Assembly: GCA_012520515.1 (NCBI GenBank)
Contig: JAAYOD010000044.1
Location: forward strand, 1 to 47,335
Length of the DNA stretch: 47,335 nucleotides
Reading direction: 5' to 3'
Origin: Clostridiales bacterium
GTDB taxonomy: Bacteria > Bacillota > Clostridia > Christensenellales > DTU072
The translations under genes were made by a program, and so were the position numbers. The notes beneath the pieces are model-generated. The model saw nothing but the letters and a program-made list of their open reading frames with translations. It was not told where the DNA came from and made no database searches. Shown one piece after another: positions 14,101 to 21,793 of this stretch (position 1 is its first letter; the number at the start of each line of letters is the position of its first letter).

Positions 14101-15832
14101 TAGCTATTTGCAAAGCGGACTTATCTTTAATAATGCAGGCGTGTATGAAACAGGATATATCTTTACGCCTAGCGACATCAATAATTTTGACACATACACA
14201 GGTATAGTAACTATTATGGTAAATAAAGCATTTGCTACCATTTCTGTAACCAATACAAACTTTGTATACGGCGAAGGCTTTAGTATGCCAAAGTTTACTA
14301 CAAGTCCAGTGGGGCTTTCATATGACTGGGGTTTACAGCCCAATCAGCCTTATGTAGAATTTGTAGAGTATGACCCGTCTTTACCCTATAACCCTAACCA
14401 TGTAATACCAGCTGGCACTTATCAATGCAGAGTGTGGATAACTAGTCCAAACTATAATCGCGCGGAAAATTATTTAGACTTTACCATTTATGTGGCCAAA
14501 AAGAATATAGACCTAAGTTTTGTAGACCAAAATGGTGAGGTGGTAACGCAGTATGTCACAACTTATGGCGTGCCTCTTAATGCCGACATTAAGCTCTATA
14601 GCGAAAATAACTCAGAGGGCAAGCGCGGATACTTATTAAAAGATGAAATAGTCAACAATGCTAAAATTGGCGAAACAAGATATACAAGATATGTCAGCAC
14701 CGAATTGGGCAAGCACTATGACAGCCATGTAGCGCCTAAAGAGCGCGGCACATACGAAGTGTCAGTTAGCATAATAAACGACAACTATACAGCGTCTGGC
14801 ACTATTATGTATGTAATAAATAGGGGCATTATAGAAGAAGTTATTTTTGATACCGACACGCTGGAAAATCAAATTTATGGTTCAGGCGTAGTTCCGCCAC
14901 ATATCTATACCCGTCCATCTAACATAAGCTATTATATAGTGTATCAAGGCTATAATACCACCATGCCAAAGGACGCTGGCAGCTATAACATTATGGTATA
15001 CTTTAACGACGATAACTTTGACAAAAAGCAAGTTTCGGCGATGTTTAAGATAAATCCAAAGAAAATAAGCGTAGACAGAATTACGGTAAAAGATAAAGTG
15101 TACGATGGCGTCGCTACCGTAGAGATTGACGGCAAGCTAAGAGATGTAGAGCTTGGCGACCAAGTAAGGCTGACTATGAAAGCGGCGACACTAAATAACG
15201 ATGCGTCTATTGGCAGGCATTCAGTTGTTATAACAGAGTACAGCATATCGGGATTACAAGCAAGCAACTATATTTTGGAAAAGCCTGTAGTGCATGACCA
15301 AATTAATATTTTTGCCAAAGTTATTTCTGCTCCTAAGAGTAAGTCTTATGTTACAAGTCCAACTGGCTTTAGGCCGGGAACGACGGTGGAGTTTAATGAA
15401 CTTGATGTCAAAGAGAATAAGACCAACATATTTACAAAAGCTATGGGTGTAGAATCTACTGTGGTGGGCTTTACCATAAAGGAAAACGGCGCAGAGGCAA
15501 TAATGAAAGATATGGTTAAGGTCTATGTCGCTATACCCAAGCAGTATTTGGACACAGAGTTTGAAGTAAAACCAGCGGGCAACCTAGCCGGACAAACGCT
15601 ACTGACTAACAGAGAGGGCAATTATATAACTTTCTATACCACTAACTCTGGCAGTATAGTTTTTGAAAAGAAAGAGTTCCAGTATGGGCTAGTGGTAGCG
15701 GTAGTTAGCATAACTATAATTGTTATTGGAATTATTGTGCTATTTGCGCTAAATCCTATGCACAGCCGCGCAAAGACTAGCGACACATCTAGAGAAAAGG
15801 CCATAATAAAGAGAATTAGAAGAGGCTACTAA
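5165..15832 (+). CDS. Giant MBG/YDG-repeat cell-surface protein (3555 residues)
   Basis: This is one uninterrupted reading frame. Residues 1-46 form a long signal peptide (hydrophobic about 13-31, ANAA before the likely cleavage site). Residues of about 50-780 hold unique beta-rich and Ig-like regions. From about 800 to 3280 I count roughly 25 units carrying an AG.Y-type strand motif, spaced about 100 residues. Some end in the MBG-like pattern F.P.D..N (for example LRFVPHDTHNYN) and others in a D.NY.G pattern (for example YTINDNNYQGS). A YDG-like domain (KVYDGVATVEIDG) follows at about 3295-3385. One membrane helix (about 3509-3530) and a basic tail end the protein. No LPXTG or catalytic motif is visible. 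By family knowledge MBG/YDG arrays are stalk modules; an adhesin or surface-fibre role is inference. Its partner gene starts 7 bases downstream. Confidence 0.9.
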   Translation: MPKTCCNKFRLRYVFIAPLLLAFIIIGIILSGYTAQNGINLTANAAVPSQYTNLLTNRGLNIYDTVPFRGTHTYDNLLTSHDHSYTDDTSYGDFIFNNINNIHVSTQVTDQGFPALKYANVPKGQNRSYDSSNPSTYDTYEHMGFMYNNPDEVPENASIVVNVPILSGSNLFKAINDPMLNVRIHAYANMLNMGTGDGTDYASATITYNNGTQSTPVSKSRTVSFPESPYSDRDYEYTMSESITLSECHDGAYIQYTLDNFDKRGANYVMNISKFAFRITISVTNFTFKDPQPSDIKVIDADGTRDSMATADMVKRGDIIFISTQLQINDSYLSVNTGVAGDTNDAGRFYRNLMLNAELGTARTSTKYLPGTDYLMEGVPTYTNNDMVTWQYDKVALTRIYSFTDENGVYHDLTSGYDALQAAFYVNDSTRDTVHIKCSMRDAYGTVILGENDIQGTNSGRLFSYVIDSQLPNAPYLDTSSVFYQKYITNKDYYTKISGYNRVLDSYGSSQIESVTIGTPQEGSDATVSSQTTSLQGLSGEIVYYRVTRLEREPNHYTAEPFTKEQATGIYCLTQPTLSLVNDRYVITGQNTIYQGMTLMLRQGDSPENYTYPKQGIYKVEFITYDYVGNISPNSSAVIIRVDVSDYQFEVVTQIGSTVTTLEDNSFNLVYYALNDNNVLEPRSNATFKRGDRIVLQLDFTTTGYTKYILTMFRTPAGYELNTSEFPYDNNFAVFLTNTAQSTAIPTFTLSNNYAGDEKAHNRKLILTFKRRAQIAVSNDMPIYEPGVPKTVNTIASIDGKRVTNITIETTYSETKDGPYRGVSENFPVNAGEYYYRCVINSSDYYGFVSGTMTIVKATPVISELRISPIEYGDSLAIRDTVFNTSLNRFVMSDTIFCSYTYFDEISGTNKKISVSNRSSDGVYGYFSIADPLSGSNNYLKPSAGTMKVRIVFTPIIMEDQYTPKYGPEGNFIINNNYRSVTVSDVNLIVNHSTNVQMMVSGINEEGQVITEYTGSPQNISVDIRANDDGRTLILNDYIIYTFTNLDTGITNAVVPTSAGRYAVNYSLNKNLCNYTGNWTQEFIIDKRKLLVICDDITSEFQREVRPSATAKYYYSGGSTDYYGLNYDISYYFYNDITKTKAEIAVEQNLVPNTQEFMFNNIPWVAGRYVARITINETNFTNENDCLIVYTINKVTALDNPYLTAEYPHLNWTTSTSGYHIDYLQPLKAISIATNQNTYLQYSYHYMDLGKVKYSWQKIQGKFIVAKERYIGDYSPQSVDDFVETQREYAGLNAGQHSLYLYFVPDHENLPNFNLLDISCTINVGKAKPIFSDIEASAITYGTRVQSIDDITLSKDAANKKAVKFKLYNDPELGMQYYYLPEDQYTFSLFTTSTPVLPAGNNNVIITFNPLDTNNFMKDNGTVSVTVNKKTLDIDFAQNANYDEQSNCYIYPYKAYQNSQRVLKTSQLVNASDNPQGAYTYYIFDLNNEDNNYKGERYLDSTLIVGKYIVEYTINDNNYQGSNYYTVEIIKDSVRRTADPIISLAATAVSYGKLMSAVSFSGGSMLSIATGQKIEGAYHFNYEPGTVFDKMGTQSLKLRFVPHDTHNYNIYEGNESGDYRITVNVSRADISADLTLDVPENLVYGDVAHDWDFEGVSYTAPIYTNGEVFATSKIDETYRFIDGVFSINNRPMTGYFNAGVYDVTFTVKEDSQVQIYYKGSVTVSMRIAKQKAVMVVEENQKTFDNKRQGATVGVFLAIVEGETVTQGPRLSESVTQVFYKNGIRLANMPLEIGEYTVEIFLQSLNYEYVYGQTLTSSFTIKVDEKQIIINNLNQVYSLPRPLGVSLGINNAVYTLRYYDSITETEYSVMPINAGSYDVHLVFDAASNNGYQATVVYKDKLVIEKYTAQILTSEVISTVYTGKPYLISVRTEPYNLPFSVTYRKQGEEEFTPVETLEANTGDGYHEVKFFINSANYKGEKIIKYYIIPAQLTIGSHPVFDSYTYNTDIQPSVLAQGEVRFGYDKIIENGLYEIPLESIKYLDTGTYIVNYNFTAYNELGQVDTNYKVATGRTTINIVKQEIDGQNIIIPDDVPLSVQFNNSYHYVYAVFCKNDGLCDCHSYYDASNIDKDGLIYNINSNNKDLRIRIRYNGISDPALSRGEYIISAYIESKNYTGSVVFDKKLVVEKGVPEVRVKPSVATNVDLEIKKAGDSYVYPTLTSDDIIGGEAFIKNTSIRIGGFFTIIAGQQLNKANINLVRILFTPDDSQNFNAVEVTIVVNVVGINPIKNSDGQPVAKDADWTDLVFACNVDGQSFANVKIVAEASGASCYGAKLSDFELRFINEHNGAQNNDYAQIGHLVFVQPNYVPDVGELVAVKFIPFEESYGKWYNEMYGMLRVSVEKADAPQSFSYNLIAFDSKSLNEDMVFEILDDGKKIDLKGGSLTIYTDESKTVLFDLSSKIEYKQGQDTVVYIVYKSTNYCDIEGYAKVNIYNRIMEVEINVEFFTKEYTEEHGITVSDLAPTTNVIGIDYEDIKLEIRDSQGNISDGKNIGTYSIVLTIDTGEYYGQKEIAEFTVVKKDISSEISLDRYSSTYNNVILPTVMYKGSALNASYYTLLYKQANLSDGDYLQTIGEDAQSYHVKVSVNSENYYGDKVFTYVIEPIKVRIIAYNREVVFGSVESMSAPPVEFRSATSEDTLTFAYTLYYYNDNYTMTTVKPSDAGVYTVRCVINDTNYIGNGTYPYHEFTYTITSAPVMIFTAPIILSETQNNVTYNIKYGQALSDIKMQGGEARRNNVPVAGAFSIINASYRPDAGNYTISILFTPYNSNYASAQTTAQIVVAKGQAQVIVDNLHAKYNGISKKDWINVSVQPSGVQVRIVYTNSKGDIIPEPTNAGTYFIHAVSLNDNYNVAISTSEDGSMTPRLVIAKAKVQMINGVYNVRPPEALSISAGDSLAKSSLTQKPGYGEVYYEGFSQPINGSFSYLQSGLIFNNAGVYETGYIFTPSDINNFDTYTGIVTIMVNKAFATISVTNTNFVYGEGFSMPKFTTSPVGLSYDWGLQPNQPYVEFVEYDPSLPYNPNHVIPAGTYQCRVWITSPNYNRAENYLDFTIYVAKKNIDLSFVDQNGEVVTQYVTTYGVPLNADIKLYSENNSEGKRGYLLKDEIVNNAKIGETRYTRYVSTELGKHYDSHVAPKERGTYEVSVSIINDNYTASGTIMYVINRGIIEEVIFDTDTLENQIYGSGVVPPHIYTRPSNISYYIVYQGYNTTMPKDAGSYNIMVYFNDDNFDKKQVSAMFKINPKKISVDRITVKDKVYDGVATVEIDGKLRDVELGDQVRLTMKAATLNNDASIGRHSVVITEYSISGLQASNYILEKPVVHDQINIFAKVISAPKSKSYVTSPTGFRPGTTVEFNELDVKENKTNIFTKAMGVESTVVGFTIKENGAEAIMKDMVKVYVAIPKQYLDTEFEVKPAGNLAGQTLLTNREGNYITFYTTNSGSIVFEKKEFQYGLVVAVVSITIIVIGIIVLFALNPMHSRAKTSDTSREKAIIKRIRRGY

Positions 15833-15839
15833 AGTTTAA

Positions 15840-17579
15840 ATGATGAAAAAAAGAATACTTTGTACGGGCATAATCTTGTTTTTTATAGGTTTGCTGTCCA
15901 CGCTTTTTTTATTCGGCGTTAAAGCTGATAGCATAAGTTATGCCAGTGAACTTGATTTTATTTTTTTGGAAAATGATTTTACTTTTATTGCTGACGACAG
16001 AATTGAAAGCCGTTCTTACAGTAACGCAGAAATCGGCTCAAGAATTCGCGTCAATATGACCAAAGAGCAGTATGAAAATATAAGCTTTATAAAGTTTACT
16101 CTTGTTAAAATTACCACAATAAATGATGAAATTACTTATTCAGCGGAAAATATCCTTAAAAATGACAAGGAAGTTAGTAGCCAAGATATTATTAAAGCCG
16201 ATAAAGTATACCAAAGCAGTTTTTTAGAGTATGAAAATCAAAGCTTGTCAAAATACGGCTATATTGATATTGTGGCAAATGAGTTTTGCGCTATTGTGCT
16301 TGATGTAGAGTACGACAACGGCGGAGAGAAAGTTCAGACGCATTCTTCTTATATATATAAGGTTACTAATATAGATAACAGCAAGCCAACTGCCTACTAT
16401 ACCACGCTTAGTTATGATGTAGGAAGTTATGTCTTTAGAGTGACAGTAAACGGCAATCAGCCAAAGGCTGTAAGAACGGCAAATTCTGGCATAAGAAAAG
16501 TGGAGTTTATAAAAGTAACAGGCTCTGACACTAATCCCACAAGAACGACTCTTGACACCATTGAGGGCATAAATGTTGTGCCTTACTATTATGAACTTAG
16601 AATAAATCCCACTGAAAAAGCTCTCTATTATGCCAAAGTTTTAGACGAGGTTGGCAATGAGTCTGAAAATCTAATCGTTGTCTTTGGCACGCACGACGCA
16701 AGCTTTGAGTCGGCGGTAAATAACACGCTTGACGAATTAGCGCGCGGTAAAGACATTTATGCGCCCCACCTTATTAAAAACCTTGCAGATGAGTTTGCCT
16801 TGTATGGACTTAGAGTGCAGGAATATGTAGATGCGCCCCAAGATAAAAAGACGGATGCTTCAGCAAAGATTGAAAAGCAAAAAAATGTTATTTATAAACT
16901 GCTTGGAGAGTTTGCGCACATAAGAACGCTGGCTGAAAACGGTGTAAGAGATTTTGATGTAAAAGTTATAAATCCAGAGTATTTGCAAGGGGAGAGTATT
17001 TTAATAGGCAATGTAAATAAGGCATACTCTACACTGCTTTATGGTGAAGTTGCCACCTTTACTGTGGCGCTTGCTGACTTTGATTTGCGCATTATAAATA
17101 AAGACGCCGAAATAAAAGCGTCGGGTCTAAAAAATGTAAATAGAGCGCTAGGCATTACGCTAGAAACTACAAATAGCATAAAAGGTGAAGTTGATATAAC
17201 TTTTGACCAGCCTATTGAAATTAGAATCCCTATAAGCGATTATAAATCGGTGGTGGCCGTTGTTAAGAGAGTGGACGAAAAGGGCAATGAGTGGCATCAA
17301 AAGCTAAACATTACCGAATATAAGTCATATTTTTTGGTGCATATGCCTTATTCTAATGGCATAATTACCATAGTATTTGGTAAAAAACCTATAAGCCCGT
17401 ATTATTGGTTACTTACTTTACTAATAATACCAATAAGCATATCAGCATATTTTATTATAAGACATATTAAGGTAAAGCGTCAAAAAGAAAGAGAAAGACT
17501 AAAGCAAGAGCGCTTGCAAAGTAAAGAAAAATATGTTGCCAAAAACAAGAGTAAAAAAGGCAAGAAAAAGAAGAAGTAA
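15840..17579 (+). CDS. Membrane-anchored extracytoplasmic protein, partner of the giant protein
   Basis: I do not recognise this 579-residue protein as a named family. It has a signal peptide (about 1-30, ending VKADS), a beta-rich extracytoplasmic part with an Ig-like stretch at about 180-280 (YYAKVLDEVGNESENL is a typical Ig-like strand pair), a helical stretch at about 280-370, further beta-rich sequence, one membrane helix near 520-540 and a very Lys/Arg-rich tail ending KKGKKKKK. The start is ATG-ATG at 15840/15843, 7 bases after the giant gene's stop and without a clear SD, so translational coupling is likely. The two proteins share the same build (exported ectodomain, C-terminal helix, basic tail), which suggests they act together at the surface; that is inference. 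Confidence 0.75.
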   Translation: MMKKRILCTGIILFFIGLLSTLFLFGVKADSISYASELDFIFLENDFTFIADDRIESRSYSNAEIGSRIRVNMTKEQYENISFIKFTLVKITTINDEITYSAENILKNDKEVSSQDIIKADKVYQSSFLEYENQSLSKYGYIDIVANEFCAIVLDVEYDNGGEKVQTHSSYIYKVTNIDNSKPTAYYTTLSYDVGSYVFRVTVNGNQPKAVRTANSGIRKVEFIKVTGSDTNPTRTTLDTIEGINVVPYYYELRINPTEKALYYAKVLDEVGNESENLIVVFGTHDASFESAVNNTLDELARGKDIYAPHLIKNLADEFALYGLRVQEYVDAPQDKKTDASAKIEKQKNVIYKLLGEFAHIRTLAENGVRDFDVKVINPEYLQGESILIGNVNKAYSTLLYGEVATFTVALADFDLRIINKDAEIKASGLKNVNRALGITLETTNSIKGEVDITFDQPIEIRIPISDYKSVVAVVKRVDEKGNEWHQKLNITEYKSYFLVHMPYSNGIITIVFGKKPISPYYWLLTLLIIPISISAYFIIRHIKVKRQKERERLKQERLQSKEKYVAKNKSKKGKKKKK

Positions 17580-17616
17580 ACTAAAGTTAAGCTATGCTTT
17601 ATAAAAGGCAAACGGT

Positions 17617-17645
17617 TTGACAATGTAAGGTTTATATTATACAAT
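17617..17645 (+). promoter_or_regulatory. Near-consensus promoter of the pgsA-valS operon
   Basis: TTGACA at 17617-17622 and TACAAT at 17640-17645 are separated by exactly 17 bases. It lies 108 bases upstream of the next start codon and is among the best sigma-A-type promoters in the window. Confidence 0.85.
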
Positions 17646-17651
17646 TATACT

Positions 17652-17752
17652 AGATTTTTGTCAGTGACAATAACAGAAGGGCAAAACCTTGCTGATGACA
17701 TATAAGCAAAATTCTAAATGCGGCTTTTTACGCCGAAGTCAAAGGAGAGAAT
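17652..17752 (+). other. About 100-base 5' leader with small inverted repeats
   Basis: The leader between the promoter and the ATG at 17753 holds a 13-base palindrome, TTGTCAGTGACAA (about 17657-17669), and a short hairpin CGGC/GCCG near 17722-17736 just before the AAAGGAGAG ribosome site. No T-box, terminator or known riboswitch consensus is visible. It may carry a regulator site or be a plain leader. Confidence 0.35.
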
Positions 17753-18496
17753 ATGACTGAAGTTATTGAAAAAAAAGAATCCGAAAAGAAACTTATTATT
17801 AATCGTCATACTGTATTTACCATTCCTAATATAATAGTGTTTTTTAGGATATTGTGCGTACCTGTCTATATGACGCTAGTTATTCTTAGCTCAAAAGAGG
17901 CATACGCCGCGCAAAAAAACCTATTTTTATTTTTGGGACTTGGCATACTTATTCTTGCCGCTATATCCGATGTAGTGGACGGTAAAATTGCTAGAAAGTA
18001 TAAGGCAGGCACTAAGATAGGAAAGTATACAGTTAAGCATGACCAAGGTACATATATTGGACAGTGCATTGACCCTATCGCCGATAAGGTTATGCATATT
18101 GGCGCGCTAATTGCTCTTTCAGTTGCTGGATACTTGCACTGGATATTTATTGTGCTTTTAGTTGCTAGAGAAGCTTGTATGATAATAATAGGAAGCTTTA
18201 TGGTAAACGATATAAACATTCAGGCAAATATGCTAGGCAAAGTAGCTAGCGCAACTATTAGCGTAGGCGTTATACTTAGCTTTTTCCACCCTTGGATAAG
18301 TCAGCTTTGGGGAGAATTTGGCATAGACTGGATAGTAGTTACTATTGGCCTTGCGCTAAACTGGACAGCGGCTATTGGCTATGCAATTGATGCAGCTAAG
18401 CAAGTAAAAGCAAAAAAAGAGCAAGATGCTGAAGCACTTGTTTTAAGCGCTGTGGATACTAAAGATGATAAAGTAGACGATACACAAAAAGATTAA
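17753..18496 (+). CDS. pgsA: CDP-alcohol phosphatidyltransferase, PgsA-like, with unusual insertion
   Basis: This family moves a phosphatidyl group from CDP-diacylglycerol to an alcohol; in Firmicutes the commonest member makes phosphatidylglycerol-phosphate. The 247-residue protein has several membrane helices and the signature Asp73-x2-Asp76-Gly-x2-Ala80-Arg81, then Gly103-x3-Asp107-x3-Asp111. Between Arg81 and Gly103 there are 21 residues instead of the canonical 8, a 13-residue insertion (with TVKHDQGTYIG) beside the active site. All catalytic aspartates are kept, so it should be active. The C-terminus (about 225-247) is charged and soluble. The start is ATG 17753 with AAAGGAGAG upstream. 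valS follows by 30 bases. Which alcohol is used cannot be told from sequence; pgsA is the best guess. Confidence 0.82.
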   Translation: MTEVIEKKESEKKLIINRHTVFTIPNIIVFFRILCVPVYMTLVILSSKEAYAAQKNLFLFLGLGILILAAISDVVDGKIARKYKAGTKIGKYTVKHDQGTYIGQCIDPIADKVMHIGALIALSVAGYLHWIFIVLLVAREACMIIIGSFMVNDINIQANMLGKVASATISVGVILSFFHPWISQLWGEFGIDWIVVTIGLALNWTAAIGYAIDAAKQVKAKKEQDAEALVLSAVDTKDDKVDDTQKD

Positions 18497-18526
18497 AAAA
18501 TATAGTAAGGGAAAGAATTGATATAA

Positions 18527-21145
18527 ATGATGAACAAAACCTTTGAGCCAAAGGAATTTGAAAACAAACTGTACCAAAAATGGACAAAAGGCGGTTATTT
18601 TACCCCTGAGATTGACAAAGAAAAAACACCTTTTACCATAGTTATACCCCCGCCCAACATCACAGGGCAACTTCATATGGGGCATGCTCTTAACAACACT
18701 TTGCAAGACATCGTCATTCGCTTTAAGCGAATGGACGGTTTTGCAACGCTGTGGCTTCCTGGCACAGACCATGCAAGCATTGCTACCGAACTTAAAATAG
18801 TAGAGCAGTTGCAGGCAGAAGGACTTAGTAAAGCTAAGGTGGGCAGAGAATCCTTTTTAGAAAGAGCTTTTTTGTGGAAAGAAAAATACGGCGGTAGAAT
18901 TGTAGAGCAGTTAAAGCGTCTTGGAAGCAGTTGCGACTGGACAAAAGAAGCTTTTACTATGGATGAAAAATGTTCAAAAGCTGTAAGAGAAGTTTTTGTC
19001 AGCCTTTATGAAAAGGGGCTTATTTATCGCGGATACCGTATGACAAATTGGTGTACAAGCTGTGGCACTGCCATAAGCGACGCTGAGATTGAGTACGATG
19101 AAAAGCCAAGCTTTTTGTGGCATATAAAATATCCTTACACTGACGGCTCTGGATATATGGTGGTAGCAACGACCAGACCTGAAACTATTTTGGGCGATAC
19201 TGCAGTTGCTGTGAACCCTGACGACCAAAGGTATATTAGCGTGGTGGGCAAAACTATGCTGTTGCCTATCATAAATAAAGAGATACCTGTTATTGCCGAC
19301 CATTATGTAGAGCTTGGATTTGGCACAGGAGCAGTTAAGATAACGCCTGCGCATGACCCAAATGACTTTGAAGTTGGAGAAAGACATAATTTAGAAATAG
19401 TTACCGTCATTGACGAAAACGGCATTATGAATGAAAATGCCGCAAAGTATAAGGGAATGACGGTGTTAGAGTGCCGTAAGGCAGTAGTTGATGACCTTAA
19501 AGAGTTGGGGCTTATAGAAAAGATTGAGCCTCATACGCACAATGTAGGCGAATGCTACCGCTGTAAAACAGCCATAGAGCCAAGACCTTGCGAGCAGTGG
19601 TTTGTAAAGATAGAGTCTTTAGCAAAACCCGCCATTGATGTGGTTAGAAAAGGTGAAACTAAGTTTATTCCTCAAAGGTTTGAAAAGACATATTTTAACT
19701 GGATGGAAAACATCAAAGATTGGTGTATTTCAAGGCAGCTTTGGTGGGGACACCGCATACCTTGTTGGTACTGTGATAAGTGCGGAGAAATGATTGTGTC
19801 AAGGACAGACCCTGACTACTGTCCTAAGTGCCAAAATGATAAGTTAAGGCAAGATGAAGATGTGCTAGACACTTGGTTTTCTAGCGCGCTTTGGCCATTT
19901 TCTACACTGGGATATCCTGATAAAACAAAGGAGCTTGAGTATTTTTATCCTACATCGCTTCTTGTTACCGCTTATGATATTATTTTCTTCTGGGTAGCCA
20001 GAATGATTTTTAGCGGTATAGAGCATATGGGCAAAACGCCTTTCCCTGAAGTGCTTATTCATGGCATTGTTAGAGATGAAAAGGGCAGAAAAATGAGCAA
20101 GTCTTTAGGCAATGGTGTAGACCCGCTTATCCTAATAGATAAGTATGGGGCAGACAGTTTGCGCTTTAGCTTAACTACGGGCGTTGCCCCTGGTGGAGAT
20201 ATCCGTTTTTCTGAAGACAAAATGGAGTCAAGCCGTAATTTTATGAACAAGCTATGGAACGCAAGCCGATATGTCATTATGAACTTAGAAGGCAAAGATG
20301 TACCGCCCCTTGACAGAGATAATTTAACAAATGCTGACAAGTGGATACTTACCAAACTGCAAATAACCATTGAAGAAGTTAGGAAAAATTTGGAAAAGTA
20401 TGAGTTTGGACTAAGTCTGGCAAAGCTTTATGACTTTATTTGGAATGATTATTGCGACTGGTTTATTGAACTTACAAAGCCTATGCTTTACAGTCAAGAC
20501 CACAGTGTTAAATTAAGGGCGCTAAGCGTACTTAAGTTTGTGCTTATAAATATCTTAAAGCTTATGCACCCCTTTGTACCCTTTATCACAGAAGAGATTT
20601 GGCAAAACCTTAACATATCGCCAACTATTATGCTAGAAAGTTATCCAAAGTACGATAAAACTTTGGTGGATTTAGACGCATTTGACAGCTTTGAAGCTAT
20701 AAAAGAAATTATTGTAAAGATAAGAAATATAAGAGCGGAAATGAATGTTCCGCCCACAAGAAAGTGCCGTCTTTTTGTAAAGACAGCTAATGTAGACGCT
20801 ATAAAGAATGCAAGAGTTTATATAGAAAAGTTGGTGCAGGTTTTGGAAATTAATTTTGTTAGCGACAAAGAGCAAGCTGGTAACAAGGTTTGTCAAGCGG
20901 TAACTGCTAGCGCAGAGATTTATATCCCGCTAGGCGAACTTGTGGACTTTGAAAAGGAAAAAGCGCGCATAAATAAAGAAATAGAAAAAGTAACAGCGGA
21001 AATAAAACGCAGCCAAAGTATGTTAAATAATGCAGGTTTTGTGGCAAAAGCGCCAAAGAAACTTGTAGACAGCGAAAGAGAAAAGCTAGAAAAGCATACA
21101 GCTTTACTAGACAAACTAAACTTACAGCTAAAGGATTTTGACTAG
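18527..21145 (+). CDS. valS: Valyl-tRNA synthetase
   Basis: This 872-residue class I synthetase charges tRNA-Val. It carries the HIGH-type motif HMGH at 50-53 after PPPNITGQL, and KMSKS at 522-526. The editing insertion, the WWGHRIPCWYC region and a Cys-rich patch (CPKC) before DVLDTWFSSALWPF are also present. The C-terminus (about 805-870) is a Lys/Glu-rich coiled coil, the tRNA-binding arm typical of ValS. The start is one of two tandem ATGs (18527 or 18530); AGGGA lies 14 bases upstream, a little far. No T-box leader is visible in the 30-base gap to pgsA, so expression probably depends on the upstream promoter. The next gene begins at the base after the stop codon. Confidence 0.98.
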   Translation: MMNKTFEPKEFENKLYQKWTKGGYFTPEIDKEKTPFTIVIPPPNITGQLHMGHALNNTLQDIVIRFKRMDGFATLWLPGTDHASIATELKIVEQLQAEGLSKAKVGRESFLERAFLWKEKYGGRIVEQLKRLGSSCDWTKEAFTMDEKCSKAVREVFVSLYEKGLIYRGYRMTNWCTSCGTAISDAEIEYDEKPSFLWHIKYPYTDGSGYMVVATTRPETILGDTAVAVNPDDQRYISVVGKTMLLPIINKEIPVIADHYVELGFGTGAVKITPAHDPNDFEVGERHNLEIVTVIDENGIMNENAAKYKGMTVLECRKAVVDDLKELGLIEKIEPHTHNVGECYRCKTAIEPRPCEQWFVKIESLAKPAIDVVRKGETKFIPQRFEKTYFNWMENIKDWCISRQLWWGHRIPCWYCDKCGEMIVSRTDPDYCPKCQNDKLRQDEDVLDTWFSSALWPFSTLGYPDKTKELEYFYPTSLLVTAYDIIFFWVARMIFSGIEHMGKTPFPEVLIHGIVRDEKGRKMSKSLGNGVDPLILIDKYGADSLRFSLTTGVAPGGDIRFSEDKMESSRNFMNKLWNASRYVIMNLEGKDVPPLDRDNLTNADKWILTKLQITIEEVRKNLEKYEFGLSLAKLYDFIWNDYCDWFIELTKPMLYSQDHSVKLRALSVLKFVLINILKLMHPFVPFITEEIWQNLNISPTIMLESYPKYDKTLVDLDAFDSFEAIKEIIVKIRNIRAEMNVPPTRKCRLFVKTANVDAIKNARVYIEKLVQVLEINFVSDKEQAGNKVCQAVTASAEIYIPLGELVDFEKEKARINKEIEKVTAEIKRSQSMLNNAGFVAKAPKKLVDSEREKLEKHTALLDKLNLQLKDFD

Positions 21146-21790
21146 ATGTTAAAATATTTGCTCTTTGACTTGGACGGAACCTTAATAGATAGCAGTCGGT
21201 GTATATTCAAAGTGTACACCGATATTTTTAGTGAGCTTAATATCCCTAAGCCCGATGACGATACTATGAAAACTTTTATAGGCCCATCTATTGAGCAAAC
21301 AATAGGACTTTATTATGACGGAGATATAAAAGCTGCCTGTACACGCTTTAGAGAGATATATAAAACGGTAGACCTTAAAGAATATAATTCTCTTTTTCCT
21401 GGCGTTAGAAAAATGCTTGCCACATTAAAAGATGACGGCTATATCTTGGCGCTTGCCACATCTAAGTTTTATTATTTTACCAATCAAATACTTGAGATAT
21501 TTGATATAAAGCAATACTTTAGTTATGTTCAAGGCAGTAATGGACCGCAAGGCATAATAACAAAAGCCGATGTTATAAGAGCGCTGTTTAGTATGGGCGT
21601 GCAAAAAGATAAGTGTATGCTAATTGGAGATACTAAGTACGATATTGAAGGAGCAAAGGAAGCAGGTATCCCCGTTGGCATTGTAAAGTATGGATTTGGA
21701 GTAGCTAGCGACTTTGAAAACGCCGATGTTTTGTGGTACGCCAATTCCGCTTGCGACATTGTAGATAAAGTAAGGAGTACAAAACTATAA
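21146..21790 (+). CDS. HAD-family phosphatase, phosphoglycolate-phosphatase-like
   Basis: The 214-residue protein has all HAD motifs: DLDGT with nucleophile Asp8 and acid Asp10, a motif II threonine in LALATSK, a lysine region, and GDTKYDIEGAKEAG for metal binding. A helical cap between about 15 and 80 places it in the Gph/PgmB-like subclass. It hydrolyses small phosphorylated metabolites; the substrate cannot be read from sequence. Phosphoglycolate and pyrophosphate are common substrates of relatives, and a role as phosphoserine phosphatase in the serine pathway (serC and serA lie 12 kb away) is possible but unsupported. It starts directly after the valS stop and is certainly co-transcribed with it. 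Confidence 0.85.
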   Translation: MLKYLLFDLDGTLIDSSRCIFKVYTDIFSELNIPKPDDDTMKTFIGPSIEQTIGLYYDGDIKAACTRFREIYKTVDLKEYNSLFPGVRKMLATLKDDGYILALATSKFYYFTNQILEIFDIKQYFSYVQGSNGPQGIITKADVIRALFSMGVQKDKCMLIGDTKYDIEGAKEAGIPVGIVKYGFGVASDFENADVLWYANSACDIVDKVRSTKL

Positions 21791-21793
21791 CCT

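Noticed and set aside
18497..18526. T-box leader for valS
   Set aside because: The gap to pgsA is only 30 bases and carries no T-box sequence or terminator.
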